This document shows positions 43,549 through 52,354 of a stretch of 64,000 nucleotides of DNA, piece after piece (the stretch's first letter is position 1; every line of letters begins with the position of its first letter). Position numbers and translations under genes: made by a program. The notes beneath the pieces are model-generated. The model was not told the DNA's origin. It ran no database searches and saw nothing but the letters and a program-made list of their open reading frames with translations. Source of the stretch: JAWKVD01 sp041398225 (lineage in GTDB: Bacteria > Pseudomonadota > Alphaproteobacteria > Caulobacterales > Hyphomonadaceae); the NCBI GenBank assembly GCA_041398225.1, contig JAWKVD010000004.1:230213-294212 (forward strand). Reading direction: 5' to 3'.

Positions 43549-43632
43549 TTGCTGCCTCTCCCCGTTGCGCTGACTTTCGTTCCTGCAACTATGACGCACA
43601 TGACCGGATGTATCGAGAGGGGTCGTTCGTCG

Positions 43633-44736
43633 ATGGGCGGCATGGCGATCGCGGCGGGCCTCGCGCTCGTCATTTCGGCGTGCGCGCCCGTCACGCAGGC
43701 CGCCTTGTACAGCGATGCGCCCGCCGCTCCGAACATCAACCAGAACACGTTCACCTCGTTCGACGGGGCGCAGCTTGGCCTTTCAACGTGGACGCCCGAC
43801 CTGTTCAGCCAGAGCGACATGGCCGCGGCTGGCCTTGAAGAAACCTCCACGCCGCTGGCGGGGCCGTCCGCCGGCGACTGCGCGGAGCCTTGCAGCGGTC
43901 CGCCTCTTGTCGTCATCGGCGTGCACGGAATGAACGATTATGCGGCCCAGTTCGAGGATGCGGCGAGCTGGTGGTCGGCCCATGGCGCCTATGTCTACGC
44001 CTACGATCAACGCGGATTCGGACGAACGCCGGTCACCGGCGTCTGGACCGATCCCGACGTGCTGCGCGAGGACTTGCGCACGCTCACGCGGCTTGTGCGA
44101 CAACGTCATGGCGAGCAGGCGCGTATCGCCGTCATCGGCGCCTCGATGGGCGCCTCGGTCGCGCTGACGGCGTTTGCGTCGGGCGACCCGCCTGACGCCG
44201 ACGTGCTGGTTCTGTCCGGTCCGGGGCTGCGCGGCTGGGGCGCCTTGCCATGGATGTACAGCGTCAGCCTGTGGCTCAGCGCCCATGTCCGTCCGGGATG
44301 GGAGGTGGTTCCTCCCAAAGGGGTGGTGGTCACGCCGACCGACAATCGCGAGAAGCAGATCGCGATGTGGAAAGACCCCTACGTCCTGAAGGAGACGCGG
44401 ATCGACAGCGTTTACGGCGTGGTGTCGATCATGGAGGAGGCGAACGACCGGATCGCGGATCTGCCCGCGTCCGTTCCGACGCTGTTTCTCTACGGCGCGC
44501 GCGACGAGATCATCCCGCCCGGCGGCGTGCGGCGCGCGACGAAGCACATGCCGGCCCATGTCGTGACCGCCTACTACGCAAACGGCTACCACATGCTGCT
44601 GAACGATCTGCAGGGCGAGGTGGTCTGGCGGGACATCCTGTCCTTTCTTCGCACCCCATCCGGCCCGCTGCCGTCGCATGCGCCGCCGATCCCCTGGATC
44701 GACAAGACGGCCGATCCGGCTGCGGACGGGTCCTGA
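43633..44736 (+). CDS. alpha/beta hydrolase lipoprotein (monoacylglycerol lipase-like)
   Basis: A 367-residue exported hydrolase. The lipoprotein signal is around GLALVISACAPV. The catalytic triad is visible as Ser in VIGASMGAS, Asp in LYGARDEI and His in NGYHMLLND, with the oxyanion-side HGMNDYAAQF. This is the lysophospholipase/monoacylglycerol lipase type. The frame is open far upstream, antisense to pirin; ATG 43633 is chosen by the signal peptide and an AGAGGGG site, with 43591 and 43642 also possible. Confidence 0.87.
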   Translation: MGGMAIAAGLALVISACAPVTQAALYSDAPAAPNINQNTFTSFDGAQLGLSTWTPDLFSQSDMAAAGLEETSTPLAGPSAGDCAEPCSGPPLVVIGVHGMNDYAAQFEDAASWWSAHGAYVYAYDQRGFGRTPVTGVWTDPDVLREDLRTLTRLVRQRHGEQARIAVIGASMGASVALTAFASGDPPDADVLVLSGPGLRGWGALPWMYSVSLWLSAHVRPGWEVVPPKGVVVTPTDNREKQIAMWKDPYVLKETRIDSVYGVVSIMEEANDRIADLPASVPTLFLYGARDEIIPPGGVRRATKHMPAHVVTAYYANGYHMLLNDLQGEVVWRDILSFLRTPSGPLPSHAPPIPWIDKTADPAADGS

Positions 44737-44828
44737 TCGGTGAAATTCAGGCGATTCAAGGGTCTTGATGTTAACCAACACGCGCTATGCCGGTCCTGAG
44801 TGCAGGATTTCGGACTGGCCGGGCGCGA

Positions 44829-45992
44829 ATGCTTTCGCAGGTAAAGAAATTGATGGACCCGACCGCCCGCGCCGAGATCGGTGCGCGGTTCGGGGCCTGG
44901 TGGGACGGGCGGGACTATGTTCCCGGCGCCGAGGGCGACGAGCCGGGCGCCGAGACGCATTCGAACGCTCCGGTCGCCGATGCGGCGGACCACGCGGCCG
45001 AGCCCTCGGCTCAAGCGGAAAAGCCCCGGACAACCGGTTCGAGCGCCGGGCATGCGATCAAGGGCGCCGGCCTTACGCCCCGGCTCAAGGCGCTGGAGAC
45101 GCTTTGGGGCGAGGGCGCGTTCGGCCCGGCGTCGACCGACCTGCAGGACCATCTGTTCGATGCGGTGTTTGAGGGCGATCTGACCGCCGGCGACATCGGC
45201 TTTATCGGCGCCGATCCGGCGCTGATAACGGCCTGTCGCGCCCGTACAGGCGGCGGTCTCTTTGCTTCGGAATGGCGGTCGGGGTGCGTGGATCGCATCG
45301 AGGCGCTGGCGCCGGACGTCACGGTTTCCTTCAGCGATCTGGATCGCTCCAAGTCGCTCGGCGCCGGTCCTCTGCGGGCGCTCGTCAGCGTGGACGCCTT
45401 CGCCTACGCCGATCACAAGGCGGGCCTTGTCGCGCGCGCCTATCGCATGATCGCGGACAAAGGTCGCTGGGTGTTCCTGGAGACCGTCAAGCACACCAAG
45501 AAGGCGCCCTCGGAGGCGTTCGCCTCGGCGTGGGCCGAACCGCAACTGACCACCGAGATCGACATCGAGGAAACGCTGGACCTCGCCGGCTTCGCCGTCC
45601 TTGAGCGTGTCGACGTTACCCAACAGGTGCTCGAAGCGGCGCACGCCGCGTTCGCGCAGCTACCCGGATTGCTGGACCAGACGGCTGGAGCCGAAGGGCG
45701 TGACGGGGCGCTGTTCCTGCGCGAGCTGTCGTGGGAAATCCAGAGCTGGCGCGCCCGCATGCGCGCCCTCGAAGGCGGCGCGCTGCAGGTCTTCATGTGG
45801 GTGGTCGAGAAAGGCCACGATGCCGGCGCCGAACCTGCCGCGAAGACCGAGGCTCCTGGTCTGACGGCGGAAATGTCTGCTCCTGAGGTCGACACGCCTG
45901 TGCAGGCGGAGCCCGAAGAGCTGGAAGCCGACGCGGAGGATGACGACGCCGGGCCGCTCGATCAGGGGGCGATCGACTCCCTGTTCGATTGA
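44829..45992 (+). CDS. methyltransferase-like protein with FliM-like C-terminal peptide
   Basis: A 387-residue acidic protein. Residues 1-30 and an Ala/Glu-rich linker (31-78) precede a domain that resembles a class I methyltransferase (about 80-260): it has a weak glycine loop (GFIGADPALITA) and a late strand KGRWVFLETVKHT. The SAM-binding residues are not clearly kept. After a helical segment and a very acidic linker it ends LDQGAIDSLFD. That last stretch closely resembles the LSQ(D/E)EIDALL peptide by which FliM binds CheY-P. ATG 44829 is preferred over 44787. I cannot name the function; no flagellar genes are near. Confidence 0.6.
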   Translation: MLSQVKKLMDPTARAEIGARFGAWWDGRDYVPGAEGDEPGAETHSNAPVADAADHAAEPSAQAEKPRTTGSSAGHAIKGAGLTPRLKALETLWGEGAFGPASTDLQDHLFDAVFEGDLTAGDIGFIGADPALITACRARTGGGLFASEWRSGCVDRIEALAPDVTVSFSDLDRSKSLGAGPLRALVSVDAFAYADHKAGLVARAYRMIADKGRWVFLETVKHTKKAPSEAFASAWAEPQLTTEIDIEETLDLAGFAVLERVDVTQQVLEAAHAAFAQLPGLLDQTAGAEGRDGALFLRELSWEIQSWRARMRALEGGALQVFMWVVEKGHDAGAEPAAKTEAPGLTAEMSAPEVDTPVQAEPEELEADAEDDDAGPLDQGAIDSLFD

Positions 45993-46112
45993 TCGCGCGG
46001 GCGGGTAGATCGTTCTTCTGATATTTCCGAATTTTGTGGTTCGTTGTTGCTCAATTTTTGAGTTTACGCGCAACGTGCGTCTGAATTTCGACAGATGTGC
46101 AGGTTTGTCCAT

Positions 46113-46141
46113 TTGAGTTGCGCCCGGTTCGCGCCTATCTA
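46113..46141 (+). promoter_or_regulatory. promoter of the leucine-type dehydrogenase gene, with overlapping palindrome
   Basis: TTGAGT (46113-46118), 17 bases, TATCTA (46136-46141). The -10 box lies within a perfect palindrome with 7-bp arms (46131-46137 and 46140-46146), which could be a repressor or Lrp-type site. The region upstream (46015-46100) is markedly A+T-rich for this genome. Confidence 0.5.
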
Positions 46142-46181
46142 GGCGCCGACCGCGCTTCCGCGGCGTTCCGGGGTATCTCAG

Positions 46182-47219
46182 ATGTTCGACAGTCCCGCCT
46201 TTGCCGGCCATGAAGGCGTTCATCTCTTCCACGACAAAGCGACCGGCCTGCGCGCCATTATCGCCGTTCATTCGACCGCACGCGGTCCGGCGGCGGGCGG
46301 CTGCAGGATGTGGAACTACACCGCTGGCGTGGACATGTTCACCGATGCGCTGAGGCTGTCGGAAGGCATGAGCTACAAGAACGCCATGGCCGATCTGCCT
46401 CTGGGCGGGGGCAAGGCGGTGATCTGGGGCGACTCGAAGACCGGCAAGTCGCCGGAACTGTTCCGGGCGCTCGGCCGCGCCATCGAAACGCTGGGCGGGC
46501 GATACTGGACCGCCGAGGATGTCGGCGTTTCGCCCTCCGACATGGAGGAAGTCGCCAAGGAGACGCGCTATGTCGCCGGTCTTTCCAGCGGCAAGGCGGC
46601 GAGCGGCGATCCTTCGCCCGTGACGGCGCGGGGCGTTTTCCTCGGCATCCGGGCGGCGGCGCAGCGGGCCTTCGGCGACGACGATCTTTCCAGCCGCACG
46701 GTCGCGGTGCAGGGCGTCGGTCATGTGGGCGGGCTGGTCTGCCGGCATCTGGCCGAAGCCGGCGCGCGCCTGATCGTCACCGACGTCAATCGTCAGGCGC
46801 TGGAGGAGGTTGCTTCCGCGACCGGCGCGACGATCGTCCAGCCGGACGAGATCTACGATCAGGATGCGGACATTTTCTCCCCGAACGCGCTCGGCGCGAT
46901 CATCAATCCGCAGACGCTGGGACGTCTGAAAGTGCGCGTTGTGGCGGGCGGGGCCAACAATCAGCTGTCCGTGCCCGAAATGGGCGACGAGCTGACGCAG
47001 CGCAACATCCTCTACGCGCCGGACTATGTGATCAATGGCGGCGGCATCATCAACGTGGCTGCGGAGATCTCCGGCCAGTACGACCCCGCCTGGGTCGAAC
47101 AAAAAGTCCAGAAGCTCGTTGAAACTCTTGGGGAAGTTCTCGATACGGCCGCATCGGAGGGTAGAGCCCCGAATCGCGTGGCGGACGAAATCGCACGTCG
47201 CCGGATAGGTGAATCCTGA
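46182..47219 (+). CDS. leucine/valine/phenylalanine dehydrogenase family enzyme
   Basis: A 345-residue NAD-dependent amino acid dehydrogenase of the Glu/Leu/Phe/Val family. It has the substrate Lys66 in SYKNA, the catalytic Lys78 in DLPLGGGKAVI, and the cofactor loop VQGVGHVGG near residue 182. It oxidatively deaminates branched-chain or aromatic amino acids; which one cannot be decided here. ATG 46182. The strong, palindrome-covered promoter suggests regulated catabolism. Confidence 0.92.
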   Translation: MFDSPAFAGHEGVHLFHDKATGLRAIIAVHSTARGPAAGGCRMWNYTAGVDMFTDALRLSEGMSYKNAMADLPLGGGKAVIWGDSKTGKSPELFRALGRAIETLGGRYWTAEDVGVSPSDMEEVAKETRYVAGLSSGKAASGDPSPVTARGVFLGIRAAAQRAFGDDDLSSRTVAVQGVGHVGGLVCRHLAEAGARLIVTDVNRQALEEVASATGATIVQPDEIYDQDADIFSPNALGAIINPQTLGRLKVRVVAGGANNQLSVPEMGDELTQRNILYAPDYVINGGGIINVAAEISGQYDPAWVEQKVQKLVETLGEVLDTAASEGRAPNRVADEIARRRIGES

Positions 47220-47389
47220 TGACACGGTAATCTTTCGAACGGACTGTTGCGCTGCAGCGAAAACGTCACATTTCGGTGGCGCGTGGCTTGCAGGAGTGCC
47301 TAAATGTAGTGGTCAACGTCGTATCCGGATCGATTCTCCTTGATGGAGGCAGAGTCTGGAACGACCGAAATCGGGGCGACGGGGGTGGC

Positions 47390-47644
47390 ATGTCCGAGGT
47401 AGTGGTCCAGATTCAGGACGACGGGTCCGACCCGGCGCGACTTGCCGACGCGCTCAACGCTTTCGCCAAATGGAGCGAGGAAACCGGCCAGGATTCCAGG
47501 TCCGACGAAGCGCCCGATATCATGATGATGACCGAGCACAGCGGTGATTTCATCCGGCGCAAACTCATTTTCCAAAGCCGCGCGCACGCCGCCCGTTTCA
47601 TGGTGTTCTGGCGTCAGGAACGTCACCGCGCCCGTCCGGTCTGA
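47390..47644 (+). CDS. small hypothetical protein
   Basis: An 84-residue soluble protein with an acidic first half (many Asp, plus DIMMMTEHSGDF) and a basic, aromatic end (FMVFWRQERHRARPV). I do not recognise it. ATG 47390 is preceded by GGGGGTGG; the frame is open from 47276 but that part has no ribosome site. It stands alone between two larger genes. Confidence 0.5.
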   Translation: MSEVVVQIQDDGSDPARLADALNAFAKWSEETGQDSRSDEAPDIMMMTEHSGDFIRRKLIFQSRAHAARFMVFWRQERHRARPV

Positions 47645-47759
47645 GCGACCGCCCCCCCCACAATCCATTCGTTAGCGTCGCCGTCTGACGGACGGCCGTT
47701 TGCGCTCGTGCGCGGTTTTCGCCGCTGGTTGAGCGCCGTCATGCCGCTATAGACGGGGC

Positions 47760-48914
47760 ATGGTGTTTTCGGCCTCCTCATCCGCAAGTCCGGCGCGTCG
47801 CGACAGGCTGCGCGTCGCCGTGATCGGCGCGGGCGTGATCGGGCTCGCCTGTGCGCTGGAGATGGTCCGCCGGGGGGCGCAGGTCATCGTCTACGAAAAG
47901 GCGGAGCAGGCCGGCGGGGGCGCGACGGTTCGCGCCGCCGGCATGTTGGGGCTGGCCTATGAGAGCGCCGAGTTTTCGTCCCGCGCCATGCAGGCGCTGG
48001 CGGCTGAAAGCGCCGCGCTGTGGCCGGAATACGCCTCGCGGATCGAGCGGCTGGGCGGCGTATCGATCGACTACCGAACCAATGGTGCGATCGCCTGCGC
48101 GGTCGATGAAGACAGTGAGCGCAGGCTGCGCGAGCTGATGCAGGTCTGTGCGGCGCGGGGCGTTCCGGTTGAAGAGCTGGGCGGCGATGTTCGAGGCGTG
48201 GAACCCGCCATCTCCGGCGAGGTGCGGTCGGCATGCTTGCTTCCGACCGACGGACAGGTGGACCCGGTGTCGCTTGTCGAAGCGCTGGCGCGCGCGCTTG
48301 AGGCGAGCGGCGGGGCGCTGGTTTCCGGCTTGGACGTCGAACGCATCGTCTGCGACGGGCGGTTCGAAACGCCAGACGGCGAGCAATGGGACCGCGTACT
48401 GGTGACGACCGGGGCGGCGCGACCTGGACCCTGGCTTGTAACCCCCGAGGGCGACCACCTGGAGCGGGGATTGGGCGAGGTGCAGCCCGTGCGCGGCCAG
48501 ATGCTGGCGCTTCAGCCCGGCGTCGGCGCGCCGGCGCGGGTGGTGCGCGCGGGCGGGTTGTACATCGTACCCAAGGCGCGCTGGACGCTGATCGGCGGCA
48601 CGAGCGAACCGGGGGCGGAGGGAGCTGAGCCCGATCGCGCGGTTCTCGATGGCTTGCGCGAACGCGCCTGCCGCCTGCTGGGCGGGTTGACGTTTGCGAG
48701 AGAGGAAGCCGCCTGGGCGGGGTTTCGACCCGCGACCCCGGACGGCGTTCCCCACATCGGACAGTCCGGGGTGCTGGGCGTGTTCGTGGCGCGCGGGCAC
48801 TACCGGAACGGCGTTCTGCTTGCGCCCGCCACCGCCAAGCGGGTTGCGGATCTGATCCTAGAGGGCCGTCCGCCGCAGGATCACGGGGATTTTTCGCCGT
48901 TGCGGCGGGTTTAG
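47760..48914 (+). CDS. thiO: FAD-dependent glycine oxidase-like protein (ThiO type)
   Basis: A 384-residue DAO-family flavoenzyme. The FAD loop is VIGAGVIGLACALEMVRRG near residue 20, and the late RPATPDGVPHIG and GHYRNGVLLAPAT segments fit ThiO, which oxidises glycine to the imine used in thiazole synthesis. No other thi gene or TPP riboswitch is nearby, so another D-amino acid or sarcosine oxidase role cannot be excluded. ATG 47760 sits close to a TATAGA box, so the mRNA may be nearly leaderless. Confidence 0.8.
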   Translation: MVFSASSSASPARRDRLRVAVIGAGVIGLACALEMVRRGAQVIVYEKAEQAGGGATVRAAGMLGLAYESAEFSSRAMQALAAESAALWPEYASRIERLGGVSIDYRTNGAIACAVDEDSERRLRELMQVCAARGVPVEELGGDVRGVEPAISGEVRSACLLPTDGQVDPVSLVEALARALEASGGALVSGLDVERIVCDGRFETPDGEQWDRVLVTTGAARPGPWLVTPEGDHLERGLGEVQPVRGQMLALQPGVGAPARVVRAGGLYIVPKARWTLIGGTSEPGAEGAEPDRAVLDGLRERACRLLGGLTFAREEAAWAGFRPATPDGVPHIGQSGVLGVFVARGHYRNGVLLAPATAKRVADLILEGRPPQDHGDFSPLRRV

Positions 48915-48992
48915 CGCGCCCGCGCGTTGCACTCGCGTTGACGCCGCGCCTTGGCTAGTGAAGGTGCACAGCGAATTCGGGAGAGGAAATAC

Positions 48993-50159
48993 ATGCACCA
49001 GATTGCAGCGATGAGCGAAGACCAACAGGCGATCCAGGACGCCGTCGCGAAAGTCTGCCAGCAGTTCGACGCGGAGTACTGGCGCAAGTGCGACGAGACC
49101 GGCGACTGGCCGGAGGAGTTCACCCGCGCCATGGCGGAGGGCGGCTGGCTGGGCATCGCCATGCCCGAAGAGGTCGGCGGATCGGGCATGGGCCTGATGG
49201 AGGCCGCGATCATGATGCAGACCGTGGCGCGCTCGGGCGCGGGCTTCACCGGGTGCTCGTCGATCCACCTCAATATCTTCGGCGCCAAGCCGATCGAGAA
49301 ATTCGGAACGCCCGAACAGCGGCAGGAATATCTGCCGAAGATCATCTCCGGCGAACAGAAGATGTGCTTCGGCGTGACCGAACCGAATTCAGGTCTCGAC
49401 ACCTCCAGCCTCGAAACCCGCGCCGAGCGCACCAACTCCGGCTATGTCATCAACGGCCGGAAGATCTGGACCACGGGCGCGCAGCGGGCGGACAAGATCA
49501 TCCTGATCGCGCGCACCACGCCCAAGGACCAGTGCGCGAAGCCCTATCTCGGCCTGTCGCTGTTCTACTGCGACATGAAAGGGATCGAGGCGAAGCCGAT
49601 CCCGAAAATGGGCCGCAAGGCGGTCGAGTGCAACATGCTGTACTTCGACAATGTCGAGATCCCGAAAGAGGCGCTGATCGGCGAGGAAGGCCAGGGCTTC
49701 AAATATCTGCTGCAGGGCCTGAACCCCGAGCGCGTGCTGTTCGCGGTGGAGGCCATCGGCCTCGGCTTCGCGGCGATCGAGCGTGCGGCGACCTACGCCA
49801 AGGAGCGCGTGGTGTTCGGCCGTCCGATCGGACAGAACCAGGGCGTGGCGCATCCCTTGGCCAAGTCGTGGGCGGAGCTCTCGGCGGCCGAACTGCTCGC
49901 CTACAAGGCCGCCACGCTTTACGATCAGGGCCTCGACTGCGGGGCCGAGGCCAACGCCGCGAAATATCTCGGCGCGGAAGCCGGCTTCCATGCCTGCGAA
50001 AGCTCGGTGCTGGCGCATGGCGGCATGGGCTACGCCAAGGAGTATGACGTGGAGCGCTATATGCGCGAGGCGATGATCGCGCGTATCGCGCCGGTCAGCC
50101 GCGAGATGATCCTCAACTTCATCTCCGAGCGCGTTCTGGGTCTGCCCAAGAGCTACTGA
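48993..50159 (+). CDS. acyl-CoA dehydrogenase
   Basis: A 388-residue flavoenzyme introducing the alpha-beta double bond in acyl-CoA. The N-terminal helical domain, the FGVTEPNSGLDTSS segment at the FAD/substrate site near residue 130, and the final HGGMGYAKEYDVERYMRE are all typical. The start is ATG 48993 after GAGAGGAAAT. A strong terminator follows, so it is probably expressed singly. Confidence 0.94.
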   Translation: MHQIAAMSEDQQAIQDAVAKVCQQFDAEYWRKCDETGDWPEEFTRAMAEGGWLGIAMPEEVGGSGMGLMEAAIMMQTVARSGAGFTGCSSIHLNIFGAKPIEKFGTPEQRQEYLPKIISGEQKMCFGVTEPNSGLDTSSLETRAERTNSGYVINGRKIWTTGAQRADKIILIARTTPKDQCAKPYLGLSLFYCDMKGIEAKPIPKMGRKAVECNMLYFDNVEIPKEALIGEEGQGFKYLLQGLNPERVLFAVEAIGLGFAAIERAATYAKERVVFGRPIGQNQGVAHPLAKSWAELSAAELLAYKAATLYDQGLDCGAEANAAKYLGAEAGFHACESSVLAHGGMGYAKEYDVERYMREAMIARIAPVSREMILNFISERVLGLPKSY

Positions 50160-50185
50160 CGGGGCTGGCTTGCGCCGTCGATCCG

Positions 50186-50218
50186 GGCCTGTGCGCTGGT
50201 GAGGCGCGCAGGCCTTTT
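50186..50218 (+). terminator. terminator after the acyl-CoA dehydrogenase gene
   Basis: An 11-bp stem with one wobble pair (50186-50196 with 50204-50214), a 7-base loop and a TTTT run at 50215-50218, 27 bases after the stop. Confidence 0.85.
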
Positions 50219-50239
50219 CGTATCCGCGCGCGGCTTTAG

Positions 50240-50766
50240 CCGGACCGGCGTGCGCCGTCCGGGTTTCGCGTGTGCGTCCCCATGCGAGTTGGGGAGGCCG
50301 GGGCGCGTGGGGCCGCGCCGGGTAAGTCGCCAGCCCTCTCCTTTTGGGAGGTGGAGCTGGCGTAAGACGCGACGCTCACGCGCCCCGCGGCCGGTTTGAG
50401 ATCCGGTGCGGCTGGCGGGTTTGGCTGGGGAACACCGGTTGCGTCTCGATCGACAGAGATCGCACGGCCCACGTCCAGCATTTGGACCCATTTCCGCATC
50501 CCGGACCCGCGTGCAGATCTCTCCGCGAGACCTGGAACCCCGGTTTCGACACCCCGGAGCCTGTTTGCAGGCTGAAGCCGCGTCCTTCCGGGCCGAACCC
50601 GGATGCTGTCGGTTCCTCGTTCGATCTCTCGTCGGACAAACCGGAGCGGACTGCGGCGACCTCCACGCGCCGGCCGGCGCTGACTTCGAAGTTCCGGCGG
50701 GGCTCGAGCCCTCCCGCGCCAGACGCAGAGGGAACTATGCGGGCGAAACAAAGTGGGTCGGATAAG
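50240..50766 (-). repeat. 530-bp dispersed repeat, copy 2 (inverted to copy 1)
   Basis: Reverse complement of the element at 12046-12575. Core 50357-50568 differs from copy 1 at only a few positions plus one short indel. Matching islands run outward to both ends. The element ends about 20 bases after the acyl-CoA dehydrogenase terminator. As in copy 1, no coding frame is shared from end to end. The two near-equal lengths argue for a defined unit and not chance similarity. Confidence 0.85.
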
Positions 50767-50890
50767 ATTGTGCCCCCCCCTCCGTCTCGCTTCGCCCTTC
50801 GGGCTCGCGATCCACCTCCCCCGCCAAGGCGGTGGAGGAAAAGAGGCGCCGTCTCCACGCTTCCAGATCAGGTGCGAAGCCGCACACGGG

Positions 50891-51011
50891 CTGTCATCCC
50901 GGGCGAGGCCGCGGACGAAGTCCGGCCGAGACCCGGGACCCATTGAGAGACCGTCCCGGTTGATGAATGGGTCCCGGCTCGCGCCGCTGCGCGGCTTGGC
51001 CGGGATGACAG
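50891..51011. repeat. 121-bp imperfect palindromic intergenic repeat
   Basis: Arms of about 50 bases, beginning CTGTCATCCCGG and ending CCGGGATGACAG, face each other around a short centre. This pattern (GTCATCCCGGCC...GACCCGGGACCCAT) is a common dispersed intergenic repeat of alphaproteobacteria. The 124 bp before it (50767-50890) hold a C9-like run and another G+C hairpin but no gene. Confidence 0.8.
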
Positions 51012-51034
51012 CGGTGGGCGACGCCCCGACCGCG

Positions 51035-51322
51035 CTACTGGCTGTTGCGCCATTTCTCCATCGCCGCCGAGATCGCGAAGGTCTCGCGGTATTTCGGCGA
51101 GTCGGAGGGGCGCGGCGGCTTGGGCGCGGTGAGCGCCATGATCTCCGCCAGCATGTTGTGCGCGGCGCCGGACTGACCCGCGCCGATATAGGCGTGCAGC
51201 TCGACGAGGGCGGAGGAGAGCACATCCTCCGCGCGGATCACGAAGTAGGGCTCGTCCTCGGCCAGCTTGGGATAGGGGTCGTATTTCGACGGATTGGCCT
51301 TGGAGCCCAGCGGCGCGCTCAT
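51035..51322 (-). CDS. small conserved hypothetical protein
   Basis: A 95-residue soluble protein starting MSAPLGSKANPSKYDPYPKL with a middle VIRAEDVLSSALVELHAYI. Similar short proteins occur in other Caulobacterales-type genomes, but I know no function. ATG 51322 is preferred to 51334. It is divergent from the transglycosylase gene over 144 bp. Confidence 0.6.
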   Translation of the reverse strand: MSAPLGSKANPSKYDPYPKLAEDEPYFVIRAEDVLSSALVELHAYIGAGQSGAAHNMLAEIMALTAPKPPRPSDSPKYRETFAISAAMEKWRNSQ

Positions 51323-51466
51323 CGGGTACCTCACGGGGTCAGAGAATCGGATCAGATATAGTGAGCGCTATCGCTCGCGGAGTCTTGGCGGGGGATCAAG
51401 AGAATTGGGGTTAACCTTCCGCTAACCATAAAAGCCGGAGGGTTCGCGCCTGAATCGGAGGCTCGG

Positions 51467-52354
51467 TTGAGCTCGAATCTACCCTCGATCAACGCCCTGA
51501 CGAAACCGGCCACGGGCCCGGACCGGACGGACGTGATGCGCGCGCTGAAAGGCGCCGCCGAGGCCACCGGCGCGGACTTCACCTATCTGCTCAAGACCGC
51601 CCAGCGCGAAAGCAGCCTGGACCCGACGGCGAAGGCCAACAGTTCGACGGCGACGGGGCTGTTCCAGTTCACCGACGCGACATGGCTGCGCATGGTCGAC
51701 CGCTATGGCGCGCAGCACGGGCTGTCGGCCGAAGCCGACGCGGTGTCGGTGCAGGGCAAGCGGGTGAAGGTGTCCGGCGAGATGTCGCGCGAGGACATTC
51801 TGGCGCTTCGCGAAGACCCGGACCTTTCGGCGCGCATGGCCGGCGAGCTGGCGCGCGAGAACGCGGCCATCCTGGAGAAGAAGATCGGACGCGCGCCGAC
51901 GGCGCAGGAACTCTATGCGGCGCACTTCATGGGGCCGCACGACGCGGGACGGATGATCGCGGCGGCTCGCGACGGGAAGGCCGGCGCGGCGGCGGACCTG
52001 TTTCCGGCGGCGGCGCGCGCCAATCCGCGCATCTTCGCCGACCGGGGCGGCGAGGAGCTGAACGCGGCGCAGCTTTATGCGCGCCTGACCGGACAGAGCA
52101 TCGGGGAGGCCGACAGCGGCAAGGGCGGCGCGCTGGCTGTGTTTCGCGATCCGTCGTCGATGGCGCCGGCCGCGCCCGATCTGCTGCTGGCGGCGCGCAC
52201 GGGCGCGGCGCAGCTGACCTCCTCGCTGATGGCGGCGCTGTTCGACGTTCAGGCCGGCGCGCAGGCCGAGGAGGCGGGGGCCGAAGAGGCGGGGGCTGCG
52301 GACGCGGGCGCGGTTCGCACCGCTTCGCGTCAGGACACGGCGCGCGAGGCGTAG
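51467..52354 (+). CDS. lytic transglycosylase-like protein (SLT fold)
   Basis: A 295-residue protein with a lysozyme-like core at residues 25-170. The catalytic Glu is in KTAQRESSLDPTA, followed by ATGLFQFTDATWL and AQELYAAHFMGPHDAGRM, as in SLT transglycosylases. No signal peptide is seen. The C-terminal 80 residues are Ala/Glu/Gly-rich and disordered. TTG 51467 is chosen because GGAGG lies five bases before it. Its last 25 bases overlap the convergent CoA-transferase gene. Such orphan, signal-less SLT proteins in this group are often tied to flagella, but nothing here proves that. Confidence 0.82.
   Translation: MSSNLPSINALTKPATGPDRTDVMRALKGAAEATGADFTYLLKTAQRESSLDPTAKANSSTATGLFQFTDATWLRMVDRYGAQHGLSAEADAVSVQGKRVKVSGEMSREDILALREDPDLSARMAGELARENAAILEKKIGRAPTAQELYAAHFMGPHDAGRMIAAARDGKAGAAADLFPAAARANPRIFADRGGEELNAAQLYARLTGQSIGEADSGKGGALAVFRDPSSMAPAAPDLLLAARTGAAQLTSSLMAALFDVQAGAQAEEAGAEEAGAADAGAVRTASRQDTAREA

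Noticed and set aside
42556..43632. A long 5' extension of the alpha/beta hydrolase
   Set aside because: The extension lies antisense to the pirin gene, and the lipoprotein signal begins only near 43633.
46040..46075. The A+T-rich CTCAATTTTTGAG hairpin as a terminator of the methyltransferase-like gene
   Set aside because: The stem is A+T-rich and short with no T-tail in the right place; it fits better as part of the promoter region.
47645..47759. A TPP riboswitch before thiO
   Set aside because: The 115-bp gap lacks the CTGAGA and GGAACCTGATC-type hallmarks.
50376..50858. A 160-codon minus-strand frame inside repeat copy 2, sharing a 40-residue stretch with a frame in copy 1
   Set aside because: The shared peptide only reflects the nearly identical DNA core. 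The frames diverge on both sides, lack ribosome sites and do not resemble a protein family.
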